A stretch of DNA of 64,000 bases from positions 142,061,017 to 142,125,016 of the forward strand of contig JAKGHH010000001.1 of the NCBI GenBank assembly GCA_022828595.1. Reading direction: 5' to 3'. The stretch comes from Nelumbo lutea (lineage: Eukaryota > Streptophyta > Magnoliopsida > Proteales > Nelumbonaceae). The notes under the pieces were generated by a model. It was not told where the DNA came from. It worked only from the letters and a program-made list of their open reading frames with translations, and ran no database searches. Shown one piece after another: positions 9,213-22,335 of the stretch. Numbering within the stretch: the first letter of the stretch is position 1; each line of letters begins with the position of its first letter. A program made the position numbers and the translations under genes.

Positions 9213-12156
9213 ATGATATAAATTATAAAATACAAATTTTGTATCAACTAGAAGTGCAAATCATAATTATAGAGAGATACAAAACTAAATCAGGTGCAAA
9301 AGCTATATCCAATTCAGATTTGTATTGCAAACAAAACAGAAAACTTATTATTAGAAACGATCTCTGTTTTTGACAGATTGGGATTTGGGGTATTTGGAGA
9401 CTGGAGAGGACTAAATGGCATAAAAAGTGTTAGAATTAGTCTTTATCTGATGTATACTGAACATATAACCTTGCGTTTAAAGAATGTTATGTAAGGCATG
9501 ACCACCACGACTGACGAGTGACGAGTGTACGAGTAAAGTTTAGTTTCCTCCCCAAGTGTGCATGATGACAAGAATCCACAATCCAGTACCAAAGGTAAGG
9601 GGCGCAGGCATGCTGCATGCATAGTACGTATTGCCTGCGGAAGCGGAACCAACAAATCGGCCATTAAAGCCACCACATCCACATACATGATACACCTACG
9701 AGTCATTAGTCAACGTCCCTTTTTCTGTTTTTTCCTACTAAGTGCCCGTTTGGGACTTGGGAGGGTTCTTGACTTCTTGTATTGGGAGTTGGCTCTAGTA
9801 ATGGCGTTTCGAAGTAGGCCCCATGCAAGAATCCGAGCCCAGCCCAGGAGTCGTGCGTGTTTGATAAAAAATTCAGAAAATTTGATCATTATGTTCTGAT
9901 GAACATGATAAATGACATTAGAATAGGAAGCACCCCACTTGGGCCACTTCCAATGTAGCCCTCCCGAATCCGAATGAGCTCTAACTCGAGTCTCTGGATG
10001 GAGCCCTCTGACCTCTCTCAATACGCTCTGTTTTTATTTTGCCCAATTTGTATCAACCCAAAAAGCCCAATCGAGTTTGTTTGCATTACTTGTTTGACCA
10101 CCAGCTTAGGCAAAGTCACTCCACTCCTCATTCTCAACCATAATTACAGAACTCGACGATTCAAACCTAAAACGTTCCTCCTCCCTCGTATACTTTTTCT
10201 CCAAGTTTTCTATATTTTTATTATTTCCCTTTAGCTGATGCTTGTTGTTAGTTGTTACCAGCAGAGACTCTCAGAAGACTCAATGCAACGGTCAAAAGCT
10301 AGAAGACCCACTTAGGAATCAAGGGTATTTAAGTAATATTGCAGAAACTATAGGAAACCGAAGGGAAAGGAATCAACAATGGAGAAGAAAGCAGAAAAAG
10401 CTTTCACATGAATGAACTTTCTTTCCTTTGTTTACCTTCATACGCAACAACAAGGCCTATGCTTGAACATGACTGAAGACTGAAGTCTGAAGCTTAGGGT
10501 AAGGGAATTAGGTGTCTATCCATCATCCAATTATAGACATTAGACAAGAGAGTGGTGCGTGACAGACTGACAGCCAAAGTAGCAACTTTTGAGAAACCCA
10601 AACAAGCACAAAAGAATTTCAACTTCCAAGCAAGCAACCTAAACCCAGTGACAGATATACGACCAAGTAAGTTGCTGGATTTTGGCTTGGCGAAACCCAA
10701 ATCGTTTGTGTTTGTTCAGCTTACAGAACAGATTCTCATGGAAAGTGTGAAAGTGTCATCGATAACCACACCAAGTAAGAAATAAAGCTTTTCAAGGACG
10801 AGAAGGAGATGGGGCAGAGCAAAATTTTAAATTTTCTTTTTTTGAATAGCAATAATCTAAGTAATCTCAGACGCACATCAGAAATTGTTTCCTACTTCAC
10901 GTTGAGGATTATAGTCATGTAAAGAGCTTGCAAATCTCAATGCTTTCCTTCTTTTGTATGCAAGGTACAAGGAGGAGCTGGAGCGCCGGGCTTTCTTCTC
11001 TACTGAGTACCGAGTGAGATAGACGTATTTCTCCTCCTTGGTAAATGGGCTTAAGTTGGATCTTGTTTATTTTAAATAATCGAGCCCGGTGTTTCAAAAG
11101 CCTTAACTTTTCTTTAAAGCCCACTTTTTAACTCTTAAGATAAATTACTTTTTGAAAGAAGATAAGATTACTTTTTTAAATATAAATAATAATAATAATA
11201 ATAATGGTATGATAATAGAGCATTATTTAGAAGAAATAGGGATGGAAGGGAGAAAGCTGCCTTTGGTAATTGAACCGGGGAAAGGATACAAAGGAATAGC
11301 TAAAAAGTGCAATCATAGTGTTGCGAATCCGGCTGAAAGGATTTAACAGATCCGAGAATCGTACGGCCGCCCGGTTTTGGTCCTTGAGATGTTGAGAATT
11401 GTGGAGAAAGAAAAATGGTAAATTTCAAAAAACCTCTCTTGCTATTGGGGTCTGTGTCACTTGAATATTAGGAAATGCTCTAAGAAACGGGCCTTCTATA
11501 GTTTTATGAATTATGATTTCACTCACCGTGTTTGGTTGAGCTCCAGAATACATATATAATATATTGAATACATATAACATATTTATATTTTTATATTATT
11601 ATAAAAAATAAATAAAATTGTAAATTTTTTTGACTAAAATATTTATTTTTAAATTTAGTTTATATTTAATTGTAATGTTTAAATTATAAATAAATTACTA
11701 CTTTTTACCTCATTCAATTCTTTTTATTTAAATCTTATATTTGTTTGGCAAATGAACAAAAAACAAAAAAAATAAAACATTACAATAAGAAGAATTTAAC
11801 CAAGCTAGTAGGTCTATCAATAATACTTGAAACTTCACAACTTGATCAGATTATCACATATTCAGATGAATTATTTTTGTAATCAGATTTGGATTTTGTA
11901 ATCTATATTCGATTAAAAAATATAAAAATATAAAACAAAAAATACATAAAATTTATTCATTATTATTATTATCACCATTTAAAATTGCCATGTGAAAAAA
12001 CACGCATACATTTATTAATCTTCAGCCACTAAGAAAAATTCACAAATCACGACCTCCTTCAAAACTTATTTACTAAAAACTTAATTACTTACTAAAAGAC
12101 AAAACAATAAACCATTCCGTTCACAACCTCCTTCAGCTGTTATCATATAGCCTCTT
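9213..12156. other. Intergenic, no gene recognised
   Basis: I see no conserved gene. Around 9,744-9,975 there is a loose inverted repeat (GGACTTGGGAGGG against CCCTCCCGAATCC) that may be another MITE. An (AAT)n microsatellite lies at about 11,187-11,205. The rest, especially 11,540-12,120, is very AT-rich. Open frames of 60-110 codons show no motif I know. Confidence 0.45.
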
Positions 12157-12165
12157 AGTTATAAT

Positions 12166-12462
12166 CATGGTTTTCAAAACCGGACCGGACTGGAACGGTC
12201 GGACCAGAAAAACTGGGAATCAGTCGCTTGATTGGTTTCGTTTTCCCCCAAAACTAGATTTTTCGAAAAACGTTGATTTTGGTCAGCAAACCGTTGAACC
12301 GGGCAGTTAATCGTTCGAACAATTTTGATCTTTTTTATTTATTTTTTTAGTTTTTTAATTTTTTGTTAGAACTAACCAATTATTCGGTTTGAATGGTCAA
12401 ACCATTCGACCCAGTAACCGAACCCTGACCAGTTCAGTCTCTGAATCGATTTTAAAAACCAT
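12166..12462 (-). mobile_element. Mutator-type MITE, copy 1
   Basis: The ends are CATGGTTTTCAAAACCGG and ...TTTTAAAAACCAT in inverted orientation. A perfect 9-bp target duplication AGTTATAAT flanks it (12,157-12,165 and 12,463-12,471), the length typical of Mutator-like transposons. It lies in the opposite orientation to the copy at 17,449 (shared inner phrases CGGTCAAGTGACC-like and TTTTGGTCAG). No coding capacity. Confidence 0.8.
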
Positions 12463-13462
12463 AGTTATAATTCATATATCCAACAGTAGTAATGCTAGCT
12501 TTTAACTAAAAGATTAAACTGAACGACCATTTAGGAAGAAATAAGCACCCAAAACAAATTATATAATGCTAGTATTATTTTTAAAAAATAAGATATTGAA
12601 AGAGCGAAAATAAACTTGTTATTTTGTGTGGATTATCATGTGAATTGCGGATATATACCGCAGCCGATTCTAAGAGATATTTGTTGGAAAGGTAGAGACC
12701 ACTAGTTTTTTTGAATAGAAACATAAAAATGAAAAGAAGTCTGATGACTGATGACTAAACTATATAATTTCATATCATCAATAGACTTACGACAAACAAC
12801 AAAAGAACTGAACAAAGTGCATTAAAAGGTGATGAGATTCCTTTTTCTTTGTTTTTGCTTTAAGGCGAATAGCAGGTAGACAGTTCTAAAGAACCATGCA
12901 TTGTCTTATCTTATTAATAAAGAAGATTACAGAATCTAAACAACTTTTTTCTAAACCTTCTCGAAACATTGGAAACTATTGCTTAAAATAGACTAGTGCT
13001 TTCTTCTCCACTTTGGGGTATACCCAATATAAATAAAAATCAGACAATCATTCATGGCCACTTAGTCAGGATTAGCATTAGTATATTTATATATATATAT
13101 ATTATAGACAGAGAGAGAGGTAGAAAAAAGGTAATGAGATTCTCCATGATTTTAACAAGTATAGGAGATATTTTCAATATGCGGCTGGATGCTCTGTGGT
13201 AGAGTTTTTGTTTGCAGGAGATAGGCATAGAGAAGAGAGGAAGACCAAGAGTCCTCTCACCTCAATAAGAATTCACATCCTCTGTCCCGGTATAGAAATT
13301 TTTTATATCAGACCAATAACAATCTGCCACACCAGCCTGCTTTCCCCATTTCAAAGTTAAAGTGATTTTTTGAAATAATGTGGCCCATTACTATTGGTCC
13401 AGTTCTCTGTACCAAGGGGCAGATGATGTGAACTCTCTCAATACCCACACAGGTTGGGATCA

Positions 13463-13762
13463 AGATTTTTAAAACCGGACCGGATAGAAAACCATTTTAA
13501 GGTTTGGTTTCAGGGTCGAATGGTCTGACTGTCCAGTCCGAACAGACAGCTTTGCTCTGATAGAAAAATAATAAAATTTAAAAAACCAAAAAAATGGTCA
13601 AAAACAGTTTTAGAGTAATGGTTTGACGGTCCAACTGCCTAAATCAACAGTTTACTAATCAAATAACAGTTTTTTGTTGCCAAAAAATGATTTTGGGATT
13701 AAACCAAACCGGTCAAGTGACCGGTTACTGATTTTTCTGATCCGATCCGATTTTAAAAGCAT
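13463..13762 (+). mobile_element. Mutator-type MITE, copy 2
   Basis: It is the same family as the elements at 12,166 and 17,449, with ends AGATTTTTAAAACCGG and TTTTAAAAGCAT. The flanks TTGGGATCA and TGGGGATCA agree at 8 of 9 positions. It is decayed but collinear with the copy at 17,449. Confidence 0.7.
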
Positions 13763-14140
13763 TGGGGATCACCCATGTGTACGGACAGTGGTATTCACTT
13801 TTGGTTGGTTATGTAGCCTGTTATAGACAGCTGTGCGAGTATTATATCTAGAGTTATCACATGACCCATACATGTAGTTATTTGTTTTCAAATTTAATTA
13901 TTTTAAATATAAAAGTCACAATGAAAACTTTTTTTTATGTTGTCATATTCTATAATAAAATCCATCAATCATCATTACTCTTTCCAACCATTCTTAAATT
14001 GCTTTTTCTCTCTTTCGAAGAGTGGAGTTCCATGGATTAGATCAACTCAAAAGGCAATACGTAACTGGGTAAAAGCAAATGCAATGCGGTTTGGAACCAC
14101 CTTTGAGAAGAGTGTAATGTTAATAAATTCGAGTAATCAA

Positions 14141-14432
14141 TTTATACTATTAATAAAGGAACGAATATTCTTATTTTTCTGGACTTTTATTAGACGTTTT
14201 TGTCCTTTATCTAAGCAATATACAACAAGTATAAAAGAGTATACATGTCCTTTACTCTACTTCAAAAACTGCTCACTTATTAAGAATTTATTCACTTATA
14301 ACTGTTTAAAAATTGTCCATTTATAATAGTTAAGAAACTGTTCATTTATAATGGTTAAAAAACTGTCCATAAATTATAAATAGTTTGTCTTGGAAATACT
14401 GTCACGTGCAAATGCAGGTACATGTTTACTAG
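14141..14432 (+). mobile_element. Helitron-like non-autonomous element
   Basis: It begins TTATACTATTAATAAAGG-like and ends GGTACATGTTTACTAG before a T. The related copy at 30,020 shares the 3' block TAAATTATAAATAGTTT followed by CTTGGAA(A)TACTG. A weak hairpin (ACGTGC AAAT GCAGGT) lies before the CTAG end, as in Helitrons. No helicase is encoded. The family call is inference from the ends. Confidence 0.5.
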
Positions 14433-15506
14433 TACTAAAAAAAAATCAACTCAAAAAAGCCAACCAAGACCAACCCTAAATTGCAACTTTGCTAGACCAA
14501 ACTGATATCAAAAATCGAAAATTGTCAATCAAAAGCTAATCAAATTTATATTCAATTCCTTGCATTGCATTGGTTTACTTTCTAGTAATATATAATTGTG
14601 ATGATTCAGCAATGACGCAATGCCTAAGTGCACCCATAAACCCATCTTTGAAAATAACAAAATTAAAAAAAAAAAACCACACTTCACTCCAAGAAGGGAT
14701 TTGGCACCCTGATGTTTTACTACAATTGTCTTTAAGACTGCGTTTGGAAACGATGCAAATGGAGTGTAAATGCCGGTTCAGGGAAAATTCGCACTCTAGT
14801 TCACTTTTGCCTATGTTTGGCAACATTAAATTTCTGCATTGACAAATGATAGACCAATGCATATTTACATCAATAATAAGATATAAAAATACATCAATAA
14901 AAAATAAGTAAATTTGCATTCAAGTGGGCTTTTGATAAAAACAAAAAGCATATGCTTTATTAAAATTTGTATCCATTACAGTTAAAAATCTGTTTGGTAA
15001 GAAGAAAAATTTGTCAGTGCAAAACTAACTTAACTTTACAATTTATATGAACCGTTTTACACTCTATATATTTACATTTACACTTATTTGTAAAACAACT
15101 TTTCTTTTCTGAGTTTGGAAATGAAAATAACTTTGCAGACTCTTTGAAGTATCAAAATAATGTTTGGAAATGAAAAAGAAAATACTTTTCTGAGTTGTCT
15201 TTCCTGGATGTGTATGGATTTTCTTTCTTTCTTGGGCTCGAATCTGTTACCCACTAGTGGTTCCCACATCTCTGCCCACGTGACATAACAACTATGCATC
15301 GAGAATATTCCCAATACAAGCATCAGTGTTCCTTGAGTGGATTCGGTTTATATCAAAACAAGTCTGTGCTCGCACCGTTTGAGCAGTTCCTTGCAACCTT
15401 GCATTGTGAATATCTCCTATGAAATAAATCATATAACTGCAGAGATATTCTCAATGCAATTTACAAGATTTAAGAAAGCTCAAGAATAGTTAACCATCTA
15501 GCTCGA
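14433..15506. other. Intergenic, no gene recognised
   Basis: No conserved gene. Phrases such as CTGCGTTTGGAAACGATGC (14,740) and TGTTTGGTAAGAAG (14,993) look like ends of small DNA transposons, but I could not pair them. Confidence 0.4.
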
Positions 15507-15514
15507 CTTATACA

Positions 15515-16079
15515 TAGGGGTGCTCACGGTTTGGTTAATTGAACCGTGGGGCATATTTTATAATTGAACTGGTAGTATCAGTTTTTGAAAAATCGGTAGC
15601 CGAAACCAAGCCGAAATCTATTGGTTAACCGGTTCAATTAATTGTCGGTTTGGTTTGTCAGTTTTTTGGTTTTTTTAATTTTTACAATATCTATTATAAA
15701 TAAATATGTATAATAAAAATTATAAATATATATAAAATATTATATTTTAATAATAAATAATATATCATATATTATAAATATATACTATATATATATTTTA
15801 GTGTAAATTGTTGGTTTTTTTACATTTTTTTATAAATAATTTTAGTGTGAAATGGTAAATTTATGCATTATATATAAATATATATTTATGTATACCGGTC
15901 AGTTTGATTAACCGCCGGTTTTCTATATTGATTAACCAAAACTGAACTAGTACCTTTGATTTCTTAAAAACACCGAACTGAAATTGAACTGACCAATTCG
16001 AATAACCAATTTTTTAGTTTGGTTTTGATCAATTTTTTTCGGTCGATTCGGTTTTTCAGTTTTTTTTTTCCCACCCCTA
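15515..16079. mobile_element. hAT MITE (TAGGGGTG family), 565 bp
   Basis: It starts TAGGGGTGCTCACGG and ends CCCACCCCTA, so the ends are inverted repeats. A perfect 8-bp target duplication CTTATACA flanks it (15,507-15,514 and 16,080-16,087), the hAT length. The interior is AT-rich and contains further short inverted repeats of the GGTTTGGTT/AACCGAACC type. No coding capacity. Confidence 0.88.
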
Positions 16080-16087
16080 CTTATACA

Positions 16088-17439
16088 TCAACATGTAAAC
16101 CCGTCTTTTGTTATGATAGATAACATATAAACCCGTCTTATAATTGATCTGTGAAGATTGAACCGCTTTCCGGTTTTAACCAGACAACTGAACAAGGCTT
16201 ATTGGCTCTTACCAACCAAAAGTCAATGGGAAAAAAGTAAAAACCCTCCCAAACAGGTACATAGTTAAATGTATGACGCCAAGAGTAATTGGATCAATCC
16301 TGTGGTCAGACCGTTCGACCCGTGATCCATCCGGTAGCCTTTCCCAGTTTGTAATAGTCCAAATTTGACAACTTTGCTATGGAGTACGTAATCATTAATA
16401 GAGGATATGAACGACAAAAAATAAAACTAAATTGGACTGCTTTCACTGAAAGTCATAAAATAAAACACACAGACCATGACGTATCATTTTACAGATAAAG
16501 ATAAAGTTCACATCTCTCTCTACGACCAGCACACCAATCTTCCGCCACCGGAAAATGTTATTTGGGGAGAGATGTGGTAGAAGAAGCCTGAGAAAGGGGA
16601 TGCAGATGCAGATTTATCTGTTTAGTGAACTTTAGGCTTGAGTTGATTTATGCATTTTTTTTTACAATTTTAATTGAAATTTGTTTTTTTTTTTACATTT
16701 TCTTAGAAATTATTTTAGTGTAAGAATTAAGATGGTAAATTATTTAAGACCTCCCCTGCATTTTCCGACAACTGCATTAACCTCACGTAAACTTTGACTC
16801 TTCCAAAATCCACCCTACACGATGATTGAAGCGACCCTATCGTTAGTCTGAGTAGATGGAGATCGAAAAATAACAATCCTGCATTTTTTTTTCTGCTAAA
16901 TATCCGTTGGTCAGAAAGAACAAATTTGAAATTTCAGCTACTAATTAAATTTCAATTTTCTTAATTGATCTCTGTTATCTTTTAATTTTCTGGAATTTGT
17001 TGGCACTATTTATATGAATACATTGAACAATGAATAAGCAAGTTTTGAAGAAAAAATTGAAGTACTATTTTTAAGTATTTTTTTTTGTCTTCAAAAGATG
17101 TAGTAAAGTGTGGAAAGCTCATTTGATAAATGGCCAAAAGTGTTTTAATTAGTTACCATAAAGTAACATGCTTGATCAATATCTTCAATTTTTTGCCAGC
17201 CGATGGTCAGATTATAAAAAGTGGAATCAATAGCCAAAGCAATTTTTGGGTTGCTTAATTGGTTGTTAAAAATATTACTTGATTAGACCTACCATTGACA
17301 CATTTACAAGTCTATGTTATAACCTGCAATTTATTTATTGTTTAAACTTATTTTGATACATAAAAGCTTTAGAAGATAATCAAAAGTTATTTGTTATTTT
17401 TGTTACTTTTTTTTCAGCGAGTGAACAATTCAACGTAGA
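16088..17439. other. Intergenic, no gene recognised
   Basis: AT-rich DNA without a recognisable gene, RNA gene or bounded repeat. Confidence 0.45.
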
Positions 17440-17448
17440 TGGTTGGAC

Positions 17449-17705
17449 CATGGTTTTTAAAACCGAACCAGTTAGAGGTTTGGTTACTGGGTTGAACAGT
17501 TTGACTGTTCGAACTGAACGCTCGACCCGTTCTAACAAGAAAATAAAAAAATTCACAAAATAAAAAAGGTCAAAACCATTTGAACGGTTTCAAACGATTA
17601 ACCATCCAGTTCAGCGATTCACTGACCAAAAACAATGATTTTGGGGAAAACAGAACCGGTCAAGTGACCAATTCCTGGTTTTTCCGGTCCGGTTTTGAAA
17701 ACCAT
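17449..17705 (+). mobile_element. Mutator-type MITE, copy 3
   Basis: The ends are CATGGTTTTTAAAACCG and CCGGTTTTGAAAACCAT, a clear inverted pair. The 9-bp flanks TGGTTGGAC and GGATTGAAC agree at 6 of 9 positions. It is the best preserved of the three copies internally. Confidence 0.72.
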
Positions 17706-18371
17706 GGATTGAACCACCCAATCCATGCTCCAATGACAAATTGGTTTATGTTTGGCCTGAATCTAACTACATTGTGTATGAGTAGAGTTGTAAACCGGGC
17801 TGAGCCGCCCGCAGGGGCCAATATAGCCCAGAACGACACGAGTAGTGCCAAACCTAGCCAAACCCCATGTCGTTCCGAGCTTAGGTTTTGAGCCCCACAG
17901 GCTGGCATGGCACAGTATGAACAAGTGGGCCGTGCCAGCACAACCTGCAACCCAAGCACCACATGACACGAAGTGGCATGCACGTGCCCTCCTGAATAAT
18001 ATAATCATTGAGGACCTCTTAATATCTAATTTTCACTTCTTATAAAAAATAGCTATTTTTCACTTTTTTTACAGAAATACCCTGAATAATAATAAACAAC
18101 TAGTTTGAGAAGGTATTTGTGCATTTTGGCTTTGGGAGGAAAAATAACTTAAATTTCCCCAACAATTATATAATAGTTACTTTAAGGGGATCTTGGTAAA
18201 GTGATAAATGCCTTTGTGAAAGACCAAAACACCCCTCCCAATAACTATAAAATGACTAGTTTATAAAGGTATTTTGGTCAATTAATTTTTTTTCAACTCT
18301 TATAAACATCTTTACTCTCCCTTATTCTCATCACACCCTCATACCCTTACAGAATCTCATATACTCTCTCG

Positions 18372-19047
18372 TAGGGGTGAGCATGGGTTGGTTCAGTTAG
18401 GTTACATGGTAGAACACGGAATCTACACTATAAAGGTTTGTTTCAGGTTTTTAGAACCAAAACCTACCCTGTGAAGGTTAGTTTTGGTCTTGGTGGTTCC
18501 GAGGTCGGATCCAGGACCTACACATGGAACCTGTTCTTTACTTGATTTTCAATAAATACTTGATGTTCCTTAAATATTAAAATGAAAGATGTTCTTTAAA
18601 TACTTGATTTTCAATAAATATAATATGTAGTTTAAAACTTATAGATATTACCTTTTACATTACTTATTATAGACATTCAAATATTAAAATGAAACAAATG
18701 ATCAAATCACTTGAGTAATACAATGATCAAGTGAGACCATGGCCTCTGTAACCATGACTGCTTTGGTTCAAATCTTCACATCCTCAAAAGTATTTTGGTT
18801 TGATTTCAAGGCAAGTTCAGTTCTAGGGCTAGTTCTACCAAGGTAAACCAAGGCTGGTTCACTGAGTCGGTTTGAGTAAGGTAAACCCCTTGACCTTGGA
18901 ACTAATTTGGGTGGGGTCGGTTCCAAGATCGAATTTGGAACCAAACCCTATTCTGTAACAGATTGGATAGGGTTAGTCTAAAGTCGGTTCTAGGTTATTT
19001 CCATTTGGTTTTGGGTAGAACCTACTACCCATTTGCTCACCCCCCTA
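18372..19047. mobile_element. hAT MITE (TAGGGGTG family), nested, 676 bp
   Basis: It starts TAGGGGTGAGCATGGG and ends TTTGCTCACCCCCCTA. The 8-bp flanks CTCTCTCG and CTCTTTCA agree at 6 of 8, both differences being transitions. It sits upstream of the transposase frame of the surrounding hAT relic. No coding capacity. Confidence 0.75.
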
Positions 19048-19275
19048 CTCTTTCATACACTCATACTCTTAGTTTCTTGCTCCCTACTCCCTAATTCTCT
19101 ACTTTATTCAAGTTCTAACTTGGAGAAGGCTTGCTCAAGTGCCTCAATTTAGCAATTTGGGAGGCTTAGAAACTTCATCAATTAAAATCAAATTGGGATT
19201 TCAGACCATTGAACTAGGTAAGTGGTAATTAATTTTCATTTTTTAGGGTTTTAATGTTTTAAGTTTTTTTTTTTT

Positions 19276-21530
19276 TAAATGGCCACTTCATCTCAAAATC
19301 CCTTTCCCTATAGCTTTGGTTTGAATGATATTCAGTCATAGTACGATAACTGAATATGGGCATTAATGGTACTAATGCTGATGAAGCTACTTCTACTACT
19401 AATGTTAGGGGTGGCAAGAGAAATACTAGTGAAGATTGGGTTATGTTTAATATAGAACAAAAAAAGGAAAAATGAGTTGTTTGCATAAAATGTAGAAGTG
19501 ATTTTAGTTATAGTAGCAAAGGTGGCATCAACCATTTAGCTAGACACGCGACCAATCATATAAGAAAAAATAATAATGAAAATCAAACACAAATTGAGCA
19601 TTTTTTTTGTAACTTTCAATATTCACAAGCAAAAATGAGTCAAGAACCATCAAAATATATTGCACATGCTAAACAACCTTTTTTTATTAGCTAAAGACAC
19701 TAGACTTTAAATTTTTTACAACAATATGTGAATCCCCATTTAAAATGTTTCTAGAAATATTATTAGAGCATATGAATTAATTTTTTTATATAAATAAAAT
19801 TTAATTTCTACTTAGTCAAATCTTAATTTTAAAATTTCACTTACACCTTATATTTGGGCTTCTAAATATAATATTAGTTATATTTGTTTCATAGGGCATT
19901 TTATTGATGAATTATGACCTTTACAAAAAGAATATAAGGGTCCATTTGGTTTACCGTCAGAATCAGAATCAGAATCGGAATAGTCTATTCCCATAGTATG
20001 TTTGGTTCAGACATGAATGAGAATGAGAATTGAAATCAACAGAAATGAGATTTCATTCCCAAGGGAGCGGTAGGGAATGGCTATTCCCTCAAACAGGGGG
20101 AATACCATTCCAATAAGAATGGGAATGGGAATCCGATTCCGCCCAACCAAACAGTTGGAAACAAAATAGCCCATTCCGATTCTGATTCCAGATCCATATT
20201 CCTACAAACTAAACGGGGCCTAAGTTTTACAAGACTTGAATGGCCACATACTAGCCCCAACAATTACTGCCGGTATTTTAAATACTTTACATACTTATGG
20301 AATTGAAAATAAAGTTTTTTCTATTAGTTTTGATAAAGCTATTAATAATGATTCAATTATAAATATTTTAAAATCTCAAACTAAAACCATTTTAAATAAA
20401 AAAAAATATTTAATATTAGATGTGCATGTCATAGTTTAAACTTATATTTACAAGAATCCTTAAATATTATTTCACCTCATATTTCTAAAATTAGAAATTG
20501 TAAATGTATATCAGAATTTCTAAAACAATAAAACAAGAATTTAAATATTTATGTCATAAATATGGGATAAAATATAAAAATATTGTATTAGATGTTCAAC
20601 ATATGTGGAATTCTACATATACTATATTACAAAGTTGTATTTCATAAGGGCATTCTTACTAATTTTTATAATGAGAAAATGGCTCATGGTTTTATAATTG
20701 ATGATGATTAGGAAGTTACAACTTGTATAAAACATTTTTTTTGCAACTTTTTTATGATACAACTATTTTATTTTTGGATGTTTATTACCCAACATCTTGC
20801 GTTGTAGTTAATCAATAGTTTATAATTAGTGAATATTTTGTAAAATATAAAAATAAATTAAAATTTAGAATATTATTGATGAATCAGAAATTAAATTTAA
20901 AATTTATTGAAAAAATAGTTCTAGTGTATATGCTTTATTTGAATATTATTATGATAATATGGGAGTTGATATTGGAATAAAAAAATGAAGTTAAAAATTT
21001 ATTATTTGAAATGTATAGTATACATGAATCACAAACATACAAACATTAGAATATAGAAAAACTTGTATAGGCTTCACTATTTAAAGCACTAGCTGTAATA
21101 GTAGAATAGATAAAATTTGATTATTAATAAATAAAAAAACAACAATATAAATAATTTCATTTACAAAACTTCATTTTTATTTACAAGTTAATTTAACAGA
21201 TTTATTCACTTCAAAGGAATTACATAATTTTAATATTTTGGCTTGGTGGAAAGAATATGGAAAAAATTATTCAGTGCTTGCCACCATGGCAGATGATCTA
21301 CTAACCCTATGGCGTTCACAGTTCCACCATGATATATGGACAAAGGAAGTTGTATGAATGACAAAAGTTCGGAGATGTGCATATATTTGAAAGGTTGGCT
21401 GGATGCAGATGATAAGCTGCAAGACCAAAGAGGACATGACATTTCTAGTTATGGTTCACCACATGATGCTAATCAAGATTAAGAGATGTATGAGGTGGAA
21501 CTTGAAAAAAAATATTGAAGTCAATATATA
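19276..21530 (+). pseudogene. hAT (Ac-like) transposase, broken
   Basis: Fragments follow the order of an Ac-family transposase. A BED zinc finger with CIKC (19,482-19,493) and HLARH (19,533-19,547) follows the phrase SEDWVMFN. Next come GHFIDE and LQKEY near 19,900, interrupted by the MITE at 19,938-20,220. After it, IENKVFSISFDKAINNDS (about 20,290-20,355) and LDVQHMWNSTY (about 20,590) belong to the RNase H-like core. The C-terminal dimerisation part WWKEYGKNYSVLATMADD is at about 21,245-21,300. Many stops and frameshifts separate the parts, so no protein can be made. Confidence 0.82.
19938..20220. mobile_element. Tourist-like MITE inside the hAT transposase, 283 bp
   Basis: The ends are GGGTCCATTTGGTT and AACTAAACGGGGCC (inverse GGCCCCGTTTAGTT). 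The 3-bp target duplication TAA lies at 19,935-19,937 and 20,221-20,223. The interior is built of GGAATGGGAATCCGATTCC-like inverted phrases. The transposase reading resumes right after it, so it inserted into the transposase gene. Confidence 0.85.
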
Positions 21531-22335
21531 TTTTTTGAATATTCAATATTAGTTGTTCAATATTTTGAAGATTATTGTAAAATTTGTTTTTCAAATGTAT
21601 TTAAAAGTTATTTATGATTATTTTTAAATTCATTATAAATTTTTATTTAAAATTTTATTATACTATTTTATTCTAATTATATATTATTATTTTTCATATA
21701 TGATCAATTTCCACCAGTTCAAACTAAATATTGATAGAACTAGCCCTGACAACCCAAGAGAGAGTGGTGGAGGTGGTATTGCGAGAAGTGTTGTGGATTC
21801 CCCTCTAGCTTTCTACAATTGCTATGGGTTACTACATCGCTTCAAGATGAGTTCCTGGCTTTATTAGATGGCATCCAGCTTCGTTTTGATCATGGTTTCT
21901 ACAGCACTCAAGTAGAAAGTGATAATATTTAACTTTAAGAGGATTCAATGCCTCCCTTTGGGCTATGTCCTCCCTTCTTTTTTGTGATTTTGAAATTATT
22001 TAATTAATTTTTTAGGTGGGTACTCCTCCACTTAGAGTAAAAAAGAATAAACAAAAAAAATCAATGTATGCATTAAATTTAAATGATTTTTTTTTAATCT
22101 GTTGTCTATTTTGTTAAGTGTTTTTTTGTTAATTATTTTGCTTCTTTCCCAATTTTCGTCAGTTTTTTAATTAACAAATAAGTGAAAAAGGAATAGGCTC
22201 GTGGCTTGGCCTAACATGGGCTCACCTGGGCTCGGGCCGCAGGTTGTGCTGAACCCGTTTTGAGGCATTGTGGGCCAGGCAGGCAAAACATGCATGCGAG
22301 TGGCCCTCAACCCACATTACACCTCTATGTACGAG

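Larger units (their letters stand above)
17783..22327 (+). mobile_element. hAT transposon relic with nested insertions (4,545 bp)
   Basis: The left end reads TAGAGTTGTAAACCGGGCTGAG and the inverse of the right end reads TAGAGGTGTAATGTGGGTTGAG. The 8-bp flanks TGTATGAG (17,775-17,782) and TGTACGAG (22,328-22,335) differ by one transition, the expected hAT target duplication. A broken Ac-type transposase lies inside on the plus strand, and two younger elements (18,372-19,047 and 19,938-20,220) are inserted in it. This is a formerly autonomous element, now dead. Confidence 0.85.

Noticed and set aside
9558..10234. Several 86-113-codon frames on both strands
   Set aside because: No family resemblance or splice context. 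One overlaps a possible MITE-like inverted repeat.
10494..10785. Opposed 68- and 77-codon frames sharing Ala-Lys-Pro-Lys-Ser-like stretches
   Set aside because: A palindromic DNA stretch makes both strands look similar. No protein family recognised.
14570..14919. Open frames of 90 and 114 codons overlapping on opposite strands
   Set aside because: No recognisable motif, AT-rich composition, and mirror-image openness. Probably chance.
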